A stretch of DNA of 64,000 bases, from NCBI RefSeq assembly GCF_023499255.1, contig NZ_CP092183.1, positions 503,501 to 567,500 on the forward strand, written 5' to 3'. How positions within the stretch are numbered: the first letter of the stretch is position 1; every line of letters begins with the position of its first letter. The notes under the pieces were generated by a model, which was given only the letters and a program-made list of their open reading frames with translations, made no database searches and was not told the origin of the DNA. The position numbers were made by a program, and so were the translations under genes. Below, piece by piece: positions 16,264 through 24,611 of the stretch. The DNA is from Couchioplanes caeruleus (GTDB lineage: Bacteria > Actinomycetota > Actinomycetes > Mycobacteriales > Micromonosporaceae).

Positions 16264-17712
16264 TCAGGGTCGGAACACGCCGATGTGCTCGGCGCCCTCG
16301 ACGGTTGCGCTGTGCACGGCGGAAAGGCAGAGGCCGAGGACGGTACGGGTGTCCCGCGGGTCGATGATCCCGTCGTCCGGGAGCTTCCCGAGCGGTACCG
16401 AGTCGCCTGCCGGGCCCACCGGCCAGCTGAACAGGAACCGTGGCTCGTACGCGCGGCCGTAGATCCCCCCGGCCTCCTCCGCCGGGGTGCCGCCGATCAT
16501 CAGGGTCAGGTGCGGGACGGTCGACTTGGCGACCGCGTGCACCAGGGGAGCGCCGTGGCGCACGTCGGCCGCCTCGTGCTGCTCGGCCGACGGCATCCCG
16601 GTGTACTGCACGAACAGCAGGGTCGTCGCGGTGGCGTTGGCGAGCTGGATGAAGTGCACGGCCTTCTGCGTGTCCGCCGGCGAGAACGGGGCGCCCAGGT
16701 TCGCCAGCACGCCCACCGGGTAGCCGTGCAGCTCGCCCCAGCCGGTCACCAGCGCGGTGCCCTGGGCGGGCTTGAACTCGTCGAAGTCGCTGCCGTCGAG
16801 GATCCGGGCCAGCACCTCGCGCGGCTCGAACACCGAGGACGGGTCCGCGGCGGCCATGGCGAGCAGGTCCTCGGCGTCGTACTTGGGCGGCTCCGGCGGG
16901 AACGAGCGCGGCGCCGGACCGCGCTTGCGCCAGTTGAAGCGGCGTACGCACTGCCGGGCCAGCCGCAGCCCGTCCCGCTCGTCCTCGGCCAGCTGGTCCG
17001 CCGGGCCGGTCACGCCCGCCGGCACCGTCGGCGCGCTGCGCACCTCGGGGGCGGGACGGCCGTTGGCAGTGGCCGAGCGCACCGGCTGCGGGTGGATCGT
17101 CAGCATCTTCGCGTGCCCGCGCACCATGATCGTGTAGTCGGAGAGCGCCGGCAGGTACGCCGCGTCCCCGGTCGTCGCTCCGAACACCACGCACACCGTC
17201 GGCACCCGGTCGGCGGTGAGCTGGCTGAGGTCGCGGGCGATCGCGCCGCCCGGCGGCGGGCCCGCCGGCGCGGCCGCGCCGGTCGACTCCACGAGGTTCA
17301 CCAGCGGCAGGCGGTTCACCGACGCGATCCGGGCGGCCCGGCGGATCTTCTCCACCGTGTACGGGTTCACCGCGCCGCCCTCGACCGTCGGGTCGTTGGC
17401 GATGACCACGCACTCGACGCCCTCGACGACGCCGATGCCGGTGACCACGCTGGCGCCGATCGGGAACTCCGAGCCCCACGCCGCGACCGGCGACAGCTCC
17501 AGGAACGGGCTGTCCTGGTCGAGCAGCATCTCCACCCGCTCGCGGGGCAGCAGCTTGCCGCGCGCGTGGTGGCGGGTGACCGACTTCTCCCCGCCGCCGG
17601 CCCGGGCCGCCTCCAGCGCCGTCTCCAGCTCGGCCAGCCGTTCCAGCATCGCGCTGCGGCTCGCCAGGTACGCGGGGGTGCGCGGGTCGATCGCGGTGTC
17701 CAGCACCGTCAC
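16264..17712 (-). CDS. Carboxyltransferase-like subunit, divergent (AccD family)
   Basis: A 482-residue crotonase-fold carboxyltransferase of the methylcrotonyl/propionyl-CoA carboxylase beta type, with ARGKLLPRERVEMLLD, ANDPTVEGGAVNPYTVEK and YGRAYEPRFLFSWP as family signatures. The usual SGGA and AGGAY motifs, whose glycines form the N-domain oxyanion hole, read STGA and GDAAY (near 181), and the C-domain GAGNYGMCGRAY reads EEAGGIYGRAY. It is shorter than usual and lacks the MGGEQAA segment. It lies 46 bp upstream of the alpha-type gene and surely works with it. An open frame reaches 17886, but GTG 17712 begins the family-like sequence. Confidence 0.8.
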   Translation of the reverse strand: MTVLDTAIDPRTPAYLASRSAMLERLAELETALEAARAGGGEKSVTRHHARGKLLPRERVEMLLDQDSPFLELSPVAAWGSEFPIGASVVTGIGVVEGVECVVIANDPTVEGGAVNPYTVEKIRRAARIASVNRLPLVNLVESTGAAAPAGPPPGGAIARDLSQLTADRVPTVCVVFGATTGDAAYLPALSDYTIMVRGHAKMLTIHPQPVRSATANGRPAPEVRSAPTVPAGVTGPADQLAEDERDGLRLARQCVRRFNWRKRGPAPRSFPPEPPKYDAEDLLAMAAADPSSVFEPREVLARILDGSDFDEFKPAQGTALVTGWGELHGYPVGVLANLGAPFSPADTQKAVHFIQLANATATTLLFVQYTGMPSAEQHEAADVRHGAPLVHAVAKSTVPHLTLMIGGTPAEEAGGIYGRAYEPRFLFSWPVGPAGDSVPLGKLPDDGIIDPRDTRTVLGLCLSAVHSATVEGAEHIGVFRP

Positions 17713-17884
17713 GTCGTCACCCCGCTGCGCTGCACGCCCGCCACCTCGTTCAAAGCCCGCGCCCTCTCGACCGTCGTGGTGCCTCTCGACCACCTCGGTA
17801 ACGAGCGGCTGACCGGGTGCGACACGGATCTTGTGGGGGCGGCTTTGTCGCCTGATCAGGTGGACGAATGAGCATGAAGCACGC

Positions 17885-17911
17885 AAAAAGGCCGCCCCGC
17901 GGGCGGCCTTT
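17885..17911 (-). terminator. Rho-independent-like terminator of crp
   Basis: AAAGGCCGCCC (17887-17897), a 3-nt loop and GGGCGGCCTTT (17901-17911) form a perfect 11-bp stem. Read on the reverse strand it ends in a T run, as expected for a terminator 17 bp after the crp stop. Confidence 0.85.
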
Positions 17912-17927
17912 CACGGTGTGTCGGGGA

Positions 17928-18605
17928 TCAGACGCGGGCGCGGCGGGCCAGGCGCTCCGGGTCCAGGATGATCACACTCTTGCCGTCGAGGCGCAGCCAG
18001 GCCCGCGAGGCGAAGTCGGCGAGGGCCTTGTTGACCGTCTCCCGGGAGGCGCCGACGAGCTGGGCGAGCTCCTCCTGGGTGAGGTCGTGCGTCACCCGCA
18101 GCACACCGCCGTCGCGGGTGCCGAAGCGGCCGGCCATCTGCAGCAGGTTCTTCGCCACCCGGCCCGGTACGTCCGTGAAGATCAGGTCGGCGAGCGCGTC
18201 GTTCGTCCGGCGCAGCCTGCGGGCGAGCACCCGGAGCAGCTGCTCCGCGATCTCCGGGCGGTTGTTCAGCCAGGGTCGCAGCGAGGACTTCTTCAGCCGG
18301 GCCAGGCGGGTGTCCGTCACCGCGGTGGCCGTGGCCGTGCGCGGGCCCGGGTCGAACAGCGACAGCTCGCCCAGCATGTCCGACGGACCCATGATCGAGA
18401 CAAGGTTCTGCCGGCCGTCCGCGGCCCGGCGGCCGAGCTTGATCTTGCCGGAGAGAACGATGTAGAGGCTGTCACCCGCCTCGCCCTCGTTGAAGACGAT
18501 GTCGCCCTTGCGGAACTCGATCGTCTCCATCTCCTTGGCGAGCGCCTCGGCCGCCTCCGGGTCCACACCCTGGAAGATCCCGCTGCGAGCCAGTACCTCA
18601 TCCAT
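17928..18605 (-). CDS. crp: Crp/Fnr-family cAMP receptor protein
   Basis: A 225-residue regulator. Residues 1-115 are the cyclic nucleotide-binding beta-roll, with [15 protein letters not shown] as the phosphate-binding cassette (Glu and Arg contact cAMP). A long dimerisation helix follows, then a winged helix-turn-helix with [20 protein letters not shown] as recognition region. Length and sequence style fit the mycobacterial Crp (Rv3676), which binds TGTGA-N6-TCACA. A copy of such a site occurs before hpt. ATG 18605 has GGAGGT 7 nt upstream, and TAGACT further up is the -10. An adenylate cyclase in the same region can supply the ligand. Confidence 0.93.
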   Translation of the reverse strand: MDEVLARSGIFQGVDPEAAEALAKEMETIEFRKGDIVFNEGEAGDSLYIVLSGKIKLGRRAADGRQNLVSIMGPSDMLGELSLFDPGPRTATATAVTDTRLARLKKSSLRPWLNNRPEIAEQLLRVLARRLRRTNDALADLIFTDVPGRVAKNLLQMAGRFGTRDGGVLRVTHDLTQEELAQLVGASRETVNKALADFASRAWLRLDGKSVIILDPERLARRARV

Positions 18606-18643
18606 CGCTGTACCTCCGAATACGCGCTTCGCCGCGCACGATC

Positions 18644-18649
18644 AGTCTA
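18644..18649 (-). promoter_or_regulatory. -10 box of crp
   Basis: TAGACT on the reverse strand, 38 bp before the start. It gives a short leader that contains the GGAGGT ribosome site at 18612-18617. Confidence 0.5.
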
Positions 18650-18794
18650 GGCGCACGCGGGCCGGAAACGGGCGGCACCCCTCGATCCAGATCTCGCAGC
18701 GTAACCACCACGGCCGTCGGGTCGCCGAAATTCCATCGCTCTCGGTGAGCGCTGGTCGGCCGTTCGACGGTCGCGACGACTTGTCGCCCGACGG

Positions 18795-18800
18795 TATCGT
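18795..18800 (+). promoter_or_regulatory. -10 box, leaderless CapA-like gene
   Basis: TATCGT, then 8 nt, then ATG 18809. No Shine-Dalgarno. Confidence 0.5.
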
Positions 18801-18808
18801 CCGGATCG

Positions 18809-20005
18809 ATGAATTCCCAGCCCTCGCCGCAGCGACCCGGTCTGTTCGGCCGGCCGGTCCTGACCGTCACGCTCGTCGTGGCGGTCCTCGCCGGAGCCGG
18901 CCTCGGTGGCGTCGCGCTCGCCGACCGCGGCCCGGAGCGCGCCCCGGCCACCTGGCACGCCGCGCCCTCCTCGGCGCACGCCTCCGCGGCGAACCCCGTG
19001 ACCGGCGACCTCGAGGACACCGCCGCGGAGGAGCCGGACACCATCACGTTCTCGGCGACGGGCGACATCATCATGGGCAGCGCGCCGAACAGGCTGCCCG
19101 CCGGCAACGGCGAGGGCTTCTTCGACTCGGTCAAGCCCGGGCTCAAGTCCGACCTGGTCATGGGCAACCTCGAACAGCCGCTCACCGAGGACACCGGCAC
19201 GTCCAAGTGCGGCACGCCGCCGCGCGCCAACTGCTTCGCGTTCCGTTCGCCGCCCTCGTACGCCGGCCACCTCAAGGACGCCGGCTTCGAGCTGCTCAAC
19301 ACCGCGAACAACCACTCCAAGGACTTCGGCACGCAGGGATACCGCAACACCGTCCAGGCGCTCGAGGGCGCCGGTCTCAAGCACACCGGTGCCGAGGGCC
19401 AGATCACGGTCGTCGAGGTCAAGGGCGTGAAGGTCGCGGTCGTGGGCTTCTCGCCGTACGCCGGTGCGAACAACCTCAACGACATCCCGGCGGCGAAGGC
19501 GGTGATCCAGGAGGCGACCGGGCAGGCCGACGTCGTGGTGGTGCAGGTGCACATGGGTGCCGAAGGCTCCGACAAGGGCCACGTGAAGCCCGGCAACGAG
19601 CTGTTCTTCGGCGAGAACCGGGGCGACCCGATCACGTTCAGCCACGCGGTCGTCGACGCCGGCGCCGACGTGGTGGTCGGGCACGGGCCGCACGTCCTGC
19701 GGGGCATGCAGTTCTACAAGGGCAAGCTGATCGCGTACAGCCTGGGCAACTTCGCCGGGGGCGGACGCACGCTCAGCCGCGGCGGCGTCCTCGGGTACGG
19801 CGGCATCCTGCGCGTCACGGTCACCAAGGACGGCACGTTCAAGAGCGGCAAGTTCCTGTCCACGGCGATGAACTCGGCCGGGCGCCCGACCCGGGACTCC
19901 GCGAACGAGCGGGGTCGTGCGCGCGTACGGGAGCTCTCGGCGGCCGACTTCGGGGACACCGCCGCCCAGATCGACGACGACGGGCTGATCTCCGCGCCGG
20001 CCTGA
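18809..20005 (+). CDS. CapA/PgsA-family metallophosphatase-like protein
   Basis: A 398-residue exported protein of the bacterial capsule synthesis (PGA_cap, CapA) family, a branch of the calcineurin-like fold. An N-terminal membrane anchor (about 17-40, VLTVTLVVAVLAGAGLGGVALA) precedes a short linker. The family motifs are ATGDIIMG, MGNLEQPLT, TANNHSKDFG, VQVHMGAEG, VGHGPHVLRG and AYSLGNF. In Bacillus such proteins act in poly-gamma-glutamate export, but no capB/capC partner is present here, so the substrate is open. It occupies the place between crp and nth where mycobacteria have a small membrane protein (Rv3675). Confidence 0.88.
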   Translation: MNSQPSPQRPGLFGRPVLTVTLVVAVLAGAGLGGVALADRGPERAPATWHAAPSSAHASAANPVTGDLEDTAAEEPDTITFSATGDIIMGSAPNRLPAGNGEGFFDSVKPGLKSDLVMGNLEQPLTEDTGTSKCGTPPRANCFAFRSPPSYAGHLKDAGFELLNTANNHSKDFGTQGYRNTVQALEGAGLKHTGAEGQITVVEVKGVKVAVVGFSPYAGANNLNDIPAAKAVIQEATGQADVVVVQVHMGAEGSDKGHVKPGNELFFGENRGDPITFSHAVVDAGADVVVGHGPHVLRGMQFYKGKLIAYSLGNFAGGGRTLSRGGVLGYGGILRVTVTKDGTFKSGKFLSTAMNSAGRPTRDSANERGRARVRELSAADFGDTAAQIDDDGLISAPA

Positions 20006-20079
20006 CCCCGTACCGCCTGGTCACCGGGGCGGCGCGACGCGGGAGGGCTTCCGCGGCCGGGAATGTCGGTGGTGCGACG

Positions 20080-20085
20080 TACTCT
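20080..20085 (+). promoter_or_regulatory. -10 box, leaderless nth
   Basis: TACTCT, then TGCTCGC (7 nt), then GTG 20093. This decides the nth start over the upstream ATG 20063. Confidence 0.55.
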
Positions 20086-20092
20086 TGCTCGC

Positions 20093-20929
20093 GTGAGTCG
20101 TCCCCTCGTCGCCGCACCCGCCGGTGCGGCCGTCCTCGCCCGGTCGGCCAAGCGATTCGCGGGGGAGACCCCCATCGGGCGCAAACGCCGGGCCCGCAAG
20201 ATGGCCAAGGCGCTGGCCGAGACCCACCCCGACGCGCACTGCGAGCTCGACTTCACGACGCCGCTGCAGCTCGCCGTCGCCACGATCCTCTCGGCGCAGT
20301 GCACCGACAAGAAGGTCAACGAGGTCACCCCGACCGTCTTCGCCCGCTATCGGACCGCGGCCGACTATGCCGCCGCCGACCGGGCCGAGCTGGAGACGAT
20401 CCTCAAGCCCACCGGCTTCTTCCGCGCCAAGACGGACTCGCTCATCAAGCTCGGCCAGGCCCTCATCGAGCGGCACGACAGCGTCCTGCCCGGCACGCTC
20501 GACGAGCTGGTCGCGCTGCCCGGCATCGGCCGCAAGACCGCCAACGTGATCCTCGGCAACGCCTTCGACGTCCCCGGCATCACCGTCGACACCCACTTCC
20601 GCCGCCTGGTCAACCGCTTCGGCTGGGTCCGGGAGGAGGACCCGGTGAAGATCGAGTTCCAGGTCGCCGAGCTCATCGAGAAGCGCGACTGGACCATGCT
20701 GTCGCACCGCATCATCTTCCACGGCCGGCGCGTCTGCCACGCCCGCAAGCCGGCCTGCGGCGCGTGCACGCTCGCCACGATGTGCCCGTCGTACGGCACC
20801 GGCCCCACCGAGGCGGCCCCGGCGGCCAAGCTGCTCAAGGGCCCCCGCGCCCGCGACCTGGCCGCACAGGCGGGCATCGACCCCGACCTCGTCCCGGCGG
20901 CCGCGGTCGTGGCACCGGAGGCCCCATGA
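20093..20929 (+). CDS. nth: Endonuclease III (DNA glycosylase/AP lyase)
   Basis: A 278-residue base-excision repair enzyme that removes oxidised pyrimidines and cleaves abasic sites. The helix-hairpin-helix [17 protein letters not shown] holds the catalytic Lys, and [11 protein letters not shown] the catalytic Asp. The C-terminal C-x6-C-x2-C-x5-C ([17 protein letters not shown]) binds a [4Fe-4S] cluster. There is an N-terminal extension of about 30 basic residues and a C-terminal tail of about 50 beyond E. coli Nth. The stop overlaps the next start (ATGA). The order nth - thioredoxin - NUDIX - marP is that of Rv3674c to Rv3671c. Confidence 0.94.
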   Translation: MSRPLVAAPAGAAVLARSAKRFAGETPIGRKRRARKMAKALAETHPDAHCELDFTTPLQLAVATILSAQCTDKKVNEVTPTVFARYRTAADYAAADRAELETILKPTGFFRAKTDSLIKLGQALIERHDSVLPGTLDELVALPGIGRKTANVILGNAFDVPGITVDTHFRRLVNRFGWVREEDPVKIEFQVAELIEKRDWTMLSHRIIFHGRRVCHARKPACGACTLATMCPSYGTGPTEAAPAAKLLKGPRARDLAAQAGIDPDLVPAAAVVAPEAP

Positions 20930-21774
20930 GCCGTGACCCCGCGAGCCGCCCGGCGCCCGGACCGGCACTGGCCCGGTGGCTGGCCCCACCGCTGGTGCTG
21001 CTCCTGGCCGCCTGCACGGCGACCGAGGTCACACCCGGCCCGGACCAGCCGCCCGCGCCGTTCGCGGACTGCGCGTCACTGACCCAGCCACCGTCGCCGT
21101 CGGCTTCCCCCGGCGCTTCGGGCGCGGTCCCGCCCGCGTCTGCTTCTTCGCCCGCGTCTGCTTCGCCCGCGCCTGCTTCGGCGGTGCCTGCTTCGGCCGC
21201 GCCTGCTTCGGCCGCGTCTGCTTCGGCGGTGCCTGCTTCGGCCGCGCCTGCTTCGGCCGCGTCTGCTTCGGCGGTGCCTGCTTCGGCCGTGCCTGCCTCT
21301 TCGGCCGTGGCCGCTTCTTCCTCCGGGCCGGCTGCGGGCCCGTCCGGCGGCGTGCCGGATCTGCCGGATCTCTCGCTGCCCTGCTTCACCGGCGGGGCTC
21401 CCGTGCGCCTCACCGCCCTGCGCGGCCCGGCCGTCATCAACCTGTGGGGCTCGTGGTGCGCCCCGTGCCGCGAAGAACTCCCGCTCATGCAGGAGCTCGC
21501 CGACGCCACGGCCGGCCGCCTGCGGGTCATCGGCGTCGACACCCGGGACGACCGTGATGCCGGCGCCTCGTTCGCGTCCGACCACGGCGTCACCATGCCG
21601 ACGCTCTACGACCGCGAGCAGAAGCTGCTGACCGCGCTCGAGAAGCTTCAGCTGCCGGTCACCGTGTTCCTCCGCGGGAACGGCGAACGCTTCGTCTACA
21701 CCGGCAAGGCGCTCGACAAGCCGGCCCTCGGTGCCCTCGTGCGCGACCACACCGGCGTGACGGTGGCCGGATGA
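20926..21774 (+). CDS. TlpA-like thioredoxin lipoprotein (Rv3673c-like)
   Basis: A 282-residue extracytoplasmic thiol-disulfide protein. A signal peptide with lipobox LLAAC (Cys about 29) anchors it to the membrane. Residues about 50-145 are an Ala/Ser/Pro linker built from a tandem DNA repeat. The thioredoxin fold follows, with the active site [10 protein letters not shown] near 180 and the cis-Pro loop LPVTVFL. It probably reduces or forms disulfides in envelope proteins; the MarP protease two genes downstream needs a disulfide, so a link is plausible but unproven. Start and stop both overlap neighbours by 4 bp (ATGA), giving a tight nth-tlpA-NUDIX unit. Confidence 0.9.
   Translation: MSRDPASRPAPGPALARWLAPPLVLLLAACTATEVTPGPDQPPAPFADCASLTQPPSPSASPGASGAVPPASASSPASASPAPASAVPASAAPASAASASAVPASAAPASAASASAVPASAVPASSAVAASSSGPAAGPSGGVPDLPDLSLPCFTGGAPVRLTALRGPAVINLWGSWCAPCREELPLMQELADATAGRLRVIGVDTRDDRDAGASFASDHGVTMPTLYDREQKLLTALEKLQLPVTVFLRGNGERFVYTGKALDKPALGALVRDHTGVTVAG
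21181..21300 (+). repeat. 45-bp tandem repeat inside the thioredoxin lipoprotein gene
   Basis: 45 bp at 21181-21225 are repeated exactly at 21226-21270, followed by a partial third copy. The unit itself is three 15-bp variants of GCNTGCTTCGGCNGY. It encodes PASA-type residues of the linker ([15 protein letters not shown]), so copy-number changes of 45 bp keep the frame and alter linker length. Confidence 0.92.
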
Positions 21775-22619
21775 GTGCGCCCGAGGAGCTGCCGGGGCAG
21801 CGGGACGGGGTGAGCGCGCCCGGTCGGCGTGACGGGATGGGCACGCCTGAGGAGCGGCTGGGCCGGCGGGACGGGGGCATGCCCGGGGAGCTGCCCGGGC
21901 GGCGTGATGGCCGGTTGGGTGCGCCTTCGGGGCTGCCCGGGTGGTGGGAGCCGTTGCTGACCCGGGCGGCGTCCGCGCGTACCGAGGATTTCACCAGCCT
22001 GCGGCCCCCGGCGAGCGGCGGGCGGGCGAGTGCTGTGCTCGTACTGTTGGGGGAGGAACGTCCCGGAGAGCCGGACCTGCTCGTTTTGCAGCGCGCCGCG
22101 ACCATGCGCAACCATGCCGGTCAGGCGGCCTTTCCCGGGGGTGCGGCCGATCCGGAGGATCGCGACGCGCCCGACACGGCGTTGCGCGAGGCGCGCGAGG
22201 AGGTCGGCCTGGACCCGGCGAGCGCGACCGTGCTGGCCACCCTGCCCGACCTGTACATCCCGGTCAGCCGGTTCATGGTCACTCCCGTCCTGGCCTGGTG
22301 GCACGCCCCGCACCCGGTCCGGCCGATGGACCGGGACGAGGTCGCCCACGTCGCCCGGCTGCCGGTGGCCGAGCTGGTCGACCCCGCCAACCGCATCCGG
22401 GTACGCCACCCGAGCGGCTGGGTCGGCCCGGCGTTCCAGGTCCGCGGGATGCTGGTGTGGGGCTTCACCGCCGGGGTGATCTCCGCGCTGCTCGACATGG
22501 CCGGCTGGACCCGCCCCTGGCGCCCGGGGCCCATGATGGAGTTGCCCGACCCGCTGCTGCCCCACGGTTCCGTCCCGGCGACCTCCGCGCCGGCCGCCTC
22601 CGACGAGGTGGTGTCGTGA
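21771..22619 (+). CDS. NUDIX hydrolase (CoA pyrophosphatase-like, Rv3672c)
   Basis: A 282-residue protein with a NUDIX box GGAADPEDRDAPDTALREAREEVG (split here by description: G-x5-E-x7-REAREE). The preceding RNHAGQAAFPGG is the upstream signature of NudL/CoA-pyrophosphatase types, which split CoA into 4'-phosphopantetheine and 3',5'-ADP. About 55 extra N-terminal residues are low complexity, with four versions of LGxRDG (GQRDG, GRRDG three times). The true start may lie inside this tail, but ATG 21771 overlaps the previous stop (ATGA), which favours it. The TACCTT promoter of marP begins 11 bp after the stop. Confidence 0.88.
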   Translation: MSAPEELPGQRDGVSAPGRRDGMGTPEERLGRRDGGMPGELPGRRDGRLGAPSGLPGWWEPLLTRAASARTEDFTSLRPPASGGRASAVLVLLGEERPGEPDLLVLQRAATMRNHAGQAAFPGGAADPEDRDAPDTALREAREEVGLDPASATVLATLPDLYIPVSRFMVTPVLAWWHAPHPVRPMDRDEVAHVARLPVAELVDPANRIRVRHPSGWVGPAFQVRGMLVWGFTAGVISALLDMAGWTRPWRPGPMMELPDPLLPHGSVPATSAPAASDEVVS

Positions 22620-22629
22620 CCGTCCCTTC

Positions 22630-22635
22630 TACCTT
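22630..22635 (+). promoter_or_regulatory. -10 box, leaderless marP
   Basis: TACCTT, then GAGCGA (6 nt), then GTG 22642. Confidence 0.5.
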
Positions 22636-22641
22636 GAGCGA

Positions 22642-23823
22642 GTGCTTGTGGTCGATGGAATCCTGATCCTGCTCATGCTGGTCTTCGCGATCAGCGGATA
22701 CCGGCAGGGTTTCGTCATCGGGGCGCTGTCCTTCGGCGGCTTCTTCAGCGGCGTGCTGATCGGCCTGCAGATCGGCCCGCTGATCGCGAACCAGTTCGCC
22801 GACGGCACGGTACGGCTGGTCGTCTCGCTGGTCACCATCTTCGCGCTGGCGGTGCTCGGGCAGACCCTGGCCGGGTGGCTCGGCACGAAGCTGCGGCGGG
22901 CCATCGAGAGCCGCCCGATGCAGCGCCTCGACGATGCGGGCGGGGCGATCGTGTCGCTGGTCGCCGTGCTGCTGGTCGCCTGGCTCATCGCCGTACCCCT
23001 CGGCTCGACGCCGTTCCCGGAGATCAACCGCCAGGTCCGCAGCAGCGCGGTCCTCAACGGCATCAACAAGCTCATGCCGGACGAGGCGCAGGCGCTGTCG
23101 GCCGGCCTGCGCGAGTCGCTCAACACCAACGGCTTCCCGGACGTCTTCGGCGGCCTGACCCGCACCAACGCCCGCGAGGTGGCCGCGCCCGACCCGGCGC
23201 TGGCGAAGAGCCAGGTCGTGATCAACTCCCGCAAGTCGGTCATCAAGGTCCTGGGTACCGCCCCGAGCTGCTCACGGCGCATCGAAGGCTCCGGTTTCGT
23301 GTACGCCGCCGAGCGGGTGATGACCAACGCGCACGTGGTCGCCGGCACCCGCCAGATCGAGGTGGAAACCCAGAACGCCGGCCGCCTCCAGGGCAAAGTC
23401 GTCGTGTACGACCCCCAGCGCGACCTCGCGGTCCTCTACGTACCGGGGCTGCGGTCGCCCACCATGCCGTTCGTCAAGAAGCCGGCGGGCACCGGCGCCA
23501 ACGCGATCGTGCTGGGCTTCCCGCTCGACGGCCCGTACAACGCCCAGGGCGCCCGCGTCCGCGACGTCAGCAACATCACCGGCCCGGACATCTACGACTC
23601 GGGCAACGTGACCCGCGAGATCTACACGATCCGCGCCCTGGTCCAGAGCGGCAACAGCGGCGGCCCCCTCATCGCCCCGAACGGCGACGTCCTCGGCGTG
23701 ATCTTCGCGGCGGCGGCGGACGACCGGAACGTGGGGTTCGCGCTGACGGCAGCGGAAGCGGCAAGCACGGCAAGGCTCGGCGTCGAACGCACACGCGGCG
23801 TGAGGACGGGCGACTGCGCCTGA
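22642..23823 (+). CDS. marP: Membrane serine protease MarP (CvpA domain + trypsin-like)
   Basis: A 393-residue protein. The N-terminal CvpA-like region has four membrane segments (about 2-25, 28-50, 58-80, 98-120). A periplasmic linker leads to a chymotrypsin-fold protease with His in MTNAHVVAG, Asp in DPQRDLAVL and Ser in SGNSGGPL. Two cysteines, one at the domain start (APSCSRR) and one three residues from the end (GDCA), match the disulfide of mycobacterial MarP (Rv3671c), which protects against acid and oxidative stress by processing a wall hydrolase. It is the last gene of the nth-to-marP series. Confidence 0.92.
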   Translation: MLVVDGILILLMLVFAISGYRQGFVIGALSFGGFFSGVLIGLQIGPLIANQFADGTVRLVVSLVTIFALAVLGQTLAGWLGTKLRRAIESRPMQRLDDAGGAIVSLVAVLLVAWLIAVPLGSTPFPEINRQVRSSAVLNGINKLMPDEAQALSAGLRESLNTNGFPDVFGGLTRTNAREVAAPDPALAKSQVVINSRKSVIKVLGTAPSCSRRIEGSGFVYAAERVMTNAHVVAGTRQIEVETQNAGRLQGKVVVYDPQRDLAVLYVPGLRSPTMPFVKKPAGTGANAIVLGFPLDGPYNAQGARVRDVSNITGPDIYDSGNVTREIYTIRALVQSGNSGGPLIAPNGDVLGVIFAAAADDRNVGFALTAAEAASTARLGVERTRGVRTGDCA

Positions 23824-23897
23824 CCCGGTCGGCCTGAGCGCGGTCGGCCCTCCCGCCGCCGGTGATCATTCGCTCACCGGCCGGACGTCGCTCGCGT

Positions 23898-24051
23898 GCT
23901 GGATCGGCTCCCGGGCTGGATCGGCTCCCGGGCGGGCCCGGCTCCCGCGCTGATCGGCTCCCGAGCTGGATTCACTGCCGCGCTGGATCGGCTCGCGTGC
24001 CTGAATCGGCTCCCGTTTCTGGATCCGCTCGCGTGCTGGACCGGCTCGCCT
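23898..24051. repeat. 17-bp degenerate minisatellite
   Basis: About nine imperfect copies of GCTGGATCGGCTCCCGG, drifting in the middle (CTGGATTCACTGCCGC, CTGGATCCGCTCGCGT). Copies at the left are nearly identical and degenerate to the right. Confidence 0.85.
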
Positions 24052-24161
24052 GTAGGCCCGGTTGGGGTGCGGGACCGGCCCGCTTTGCTGGTCGGCTTGG
24101 CAGGTGCCGGCTCGCTACCGCGCCTGTCGCGCGGGCCGGATCGGGCTGACTTGGTCGATGC

Positions 24162-24422
24162 CGCGTGAGCCGCGTGGGCCGCGTGGGCCGCGTGGGCCGC
24201 GTGGGCCGGGTGGGCCGCGTGGGCCGGGTGGGCCGCTTGGGTCGAGTGAGCCGCTTGGGTCGAGTGAGCCGCTTGGGCCGCTTGGGCCGCGTGAGCCGCG
24301 TGGGCCGCGTGGGCCGCCTGGGCCGCCTGGGCCGGTTGAGTCGCTCGGTCCGGTTGAGTCGCTCGGGCCGCTTGAGCCGCCCGGGCCGCCTGAGCCGGGC
24401 CGCTCGGGTCGCTCGGGCCGGG
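24162..24422. repeat. 9-bp minisatellite, about 29 units
   Basis: 261 bp built from the 9-mer CGYNTGGGC (CGCGTGGGC, CGGGTGGGC, CGCTTGGGC, CGAGTGAGC and similar). There are higher-order repeats such as two copies of CGCTTGGGTCGAGTGAGC. Translation gives VGR or GPR triplets on the two strands, a consequence of the 9-bp period. Confidence 0.9.
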
Positions 24423-24611
24423 TGAGCAACCGAGTCGGCCGGGCTACCTGAGTCGGCCGAGCCGGCCGACGGGGTTGGCTTGGTCGATTGCGCTTGGCGG
24501 GCCACCAGATCCGCCGGCTCCCGGGAGCTGCCGAGGGGCGTCAGGTGATGTCGGCGCTGCGGCGGACCTCAGAGCCGCCGCCGACTTCCGGCTCCCGGCA
24601 GCCGAGGCGGG

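Larger units (their letters stand above)
23824..24611. other. 788-bp convergent gap made largely of minisatellites
   Basis: This region lies between the stops of marP and mycP. It contains a 17-bp repeat array (23898-24051) and a 9-bp repeat array (24162-24422), described separately. Open frames cover it in several phases, but only because the repeats lack stop codons; none has a ribosome site. No ordinary terminator hairpin was found next to either stop. Confidence 0.8.

Noticed and set aside
17713..17886. N-terminal extension of the carboxyltransferase to 17886
   Set aside because: The 58 added residues are not family-like, and GTG 17712 directly precedes the conserved region. A longer form would also begin in the crp terminator.
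24115..24429. Collagen-like Gly-x-y frame on the reverse strand of the 9-bp repeat
   Set aside because: A 9-bp period automatically yields three-residue repeats in every frame. There is no ribosome site, signal peptide or flanking domain.
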